DNA from: Polydactylus sextarius
Taxonomy: Eukaryota; Chordata; Actinopteri; Polynemidae
Length of the DNA stretch: 64,000 nt
Reading direction: 5' to 3'
Assembly: GCA_016801845.1 (NCBI GenBank)
Contig: CM028927.1
Coordinates: forward strand, 10,566,001-10,630,000
This document shows positions 63,001 to 64,000 of the stretch, one piece after another (positions within the stretch are counted from its first letter, which is position 1; each line of letters begins with the position of its first letter). Below the pieces are notes generated by a model that ran no database searches, had not been told where the DNA came from, and saw nothing but the letters and a program-made list of their open reading frames with translations. Made by a program: the position numbers and the translations under genes.

Positions 63001-63444
63001 GAGAATAACTGGCTTTGTGATTAAACCCACAGTCTCCCCCTAAAATTCTTGCAGCACTTTTTGTAAGGACAAAGTCTGGACTGGCAAAGCTCCAGCATAA
63101 GTAAATCCTACACGTCTTGGCAACAAAAATCTCTGCATGGTTGAAACCTTGCCCACTCCATGAGGATTTTTGTACTTGTCTCTTCTCCAAAATCTTGCTG
63201 TTCTGTACGTTGCATTCTGCGTAGTAAAATCTATGTGACCGTCACTCTGGTAACAAATGAGAAACGACTTTGCACCTCATGCCTCTCATTAGTTGAACTG
63301 TAGCACAGGGGGGCTGATTGCCTGAGCGGTACTGTTTGTTAATCTGACCATGTTTGTGTTTGGAGCCAAGCAAACAAGCTGCCATAAACAAGCTGAAACA
63401 GTGAGCCAAGCCTCACTTGTGCTCTTCGCTGCAACAAACCCCCG

Positions 63445-63476
<32 letters not shown>

Positions 63477-64000
63477 AGCGCACACTCCAGCATCAGCGTC
63501 TTCTCTGAGGCTAAATAATGAAGAACGGAGGCACATCGCTTAGGTGATTAATTATCCATGTCACCAGATGGGACGATGAGTAAAAAAAAAAAAAGGGAAA
63601 AAAAAGTCAGATTTCCTTCTTTTTTTCCCCCTAAATGCATTTCAGAGTGAGGATTCGATTGGTGTAATGACAGGCATATGTTGATGGATGACCATGGGAT
63701 AGCATTAATCAGAAATACAGATATGGAATGTTACCAGGACAGATGACTGTATGTGTGTACATATGTGTATATGTGCTTGTGTGTAACCTTATAAGAATCA
63801 GTGTTTAAAACTACAAAAAACACTACAAGTTTGAAAACAATTTACAAGAGAAAGAAATATGGTGTCAGACAGACTGACATTATGTGTGTTACTAATTAAA
63901 TGATATCACTTTAGAAATATATTTCAGACCCATCAGGCCATTTGGGATCCGTCTGATACGGTAATTGCTCATTTATCACATTCAATATATGCAATGATCA
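60021..64000. other. Non-coding DNA with microsatellites
   Basis: Poly-T lies at 62678-62696, (CA)n at 63448-63476, poly-A at 63582-63594 and a TG/TA-rich stretch at 63750-63785. A patch at 63300-63430 (GATTGCCTGAGCGGTACTG, TTTGTTAATCTGACC) may be conserved. No gene or recognisable transposon was seen; small frames have no family resemblance. Confidence 0.45.
63448..63476. repeat. (CA)n microsatellite
   Basis: About 14 CA units, with Cys/Val-repeat frames on the minus strand as artefacts. Confidence 0.96.

Noticed and set aside
1..64000. CRISPR arrays, operons, phage or bacterial systems
   Set aside because: No regularly spaced repeats, no dense coding and no ribosome-binding-site pattern; all signals are of vertebrate non-coding DNA.

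Overview
This window looks like teleost fish nuclear DNA from a gene desert or a very long intron. The basis is: AT-rich vertebrate-like sequence with long (TG/CA)n and (GA/CT)n microsatellites; decayed Tc1/mariner transposons of at least three sorts; an L2-clade LINE with reverse-transcriptase remnants; a tRNA-derived SINE; and foldback/MITE-type elements. I found no protein-coding gene. Open frames reach at most about 145 codons. None resembles a cellular protein family or forms a spliced gene model, and the only recognisable protein similarity is to transposases and reverse transcriptase, all broken.

Layout. 1-750: Tc1-like transposase pseudogene running off the left edge. 1560-1700: a short fish interspersed-repeat fragment. 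About 1.7-24.5 kb: mostly unassigned non-coding sequence with microsatellites, poly-T runs and patches that look like conserved non-coding elements (6.8-7.06, 16.24-16.88 and 20.5-20.74 kb). 24.49-25.97 kb: a foldback element with about 140-bp arms, into whose left arm a second inverted-repeat element inserted, duplicating CATG. 27.4-30.5 kb: hairpins, a self-complementary (CA)n/(TG)n cruciform and two more candidate regulatory patches. 32.28-33.24 kb: minus-strand L2-clade LINE. 36.6-38.45 kb: a perfect 19-bp-stem hairpin, a CpG-rich block between direct repeats, and a non-LTR-type tail. About 39-53 kb and 54-57.9 kb: few recognisable transposons and many homeodomain-like TAATTA cores, the best place to look for developmental enhancers (46.3, 48.2-48.6, 50.7-50.9 and 55.4-55.7 kb). 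53.42-53.98 kb: an internally deleted Tc1-like element. 57.98-60.02 kb: a nested cluster of a minus-strand Tc1 interrupted by an L2 tail, next to a plus-strand Tc1 whose right terminal repeat is split by a tRNA-SINE. 60.0-64.0 kb: unassigned sequence with microsatellites.

The mobile elements are fossils and do not act together; none has an intact frame. Calls of conserved non-coding elements rest only on sequence texture (homeobox-like cores, balanced composition, no repeat signature) and need alignment to other fish. Element names come from recognised family motifs, not from a database search. I found no sign of an undescribed biological system; the most informative structures are the two nested-insertion loci and a few hairpins.
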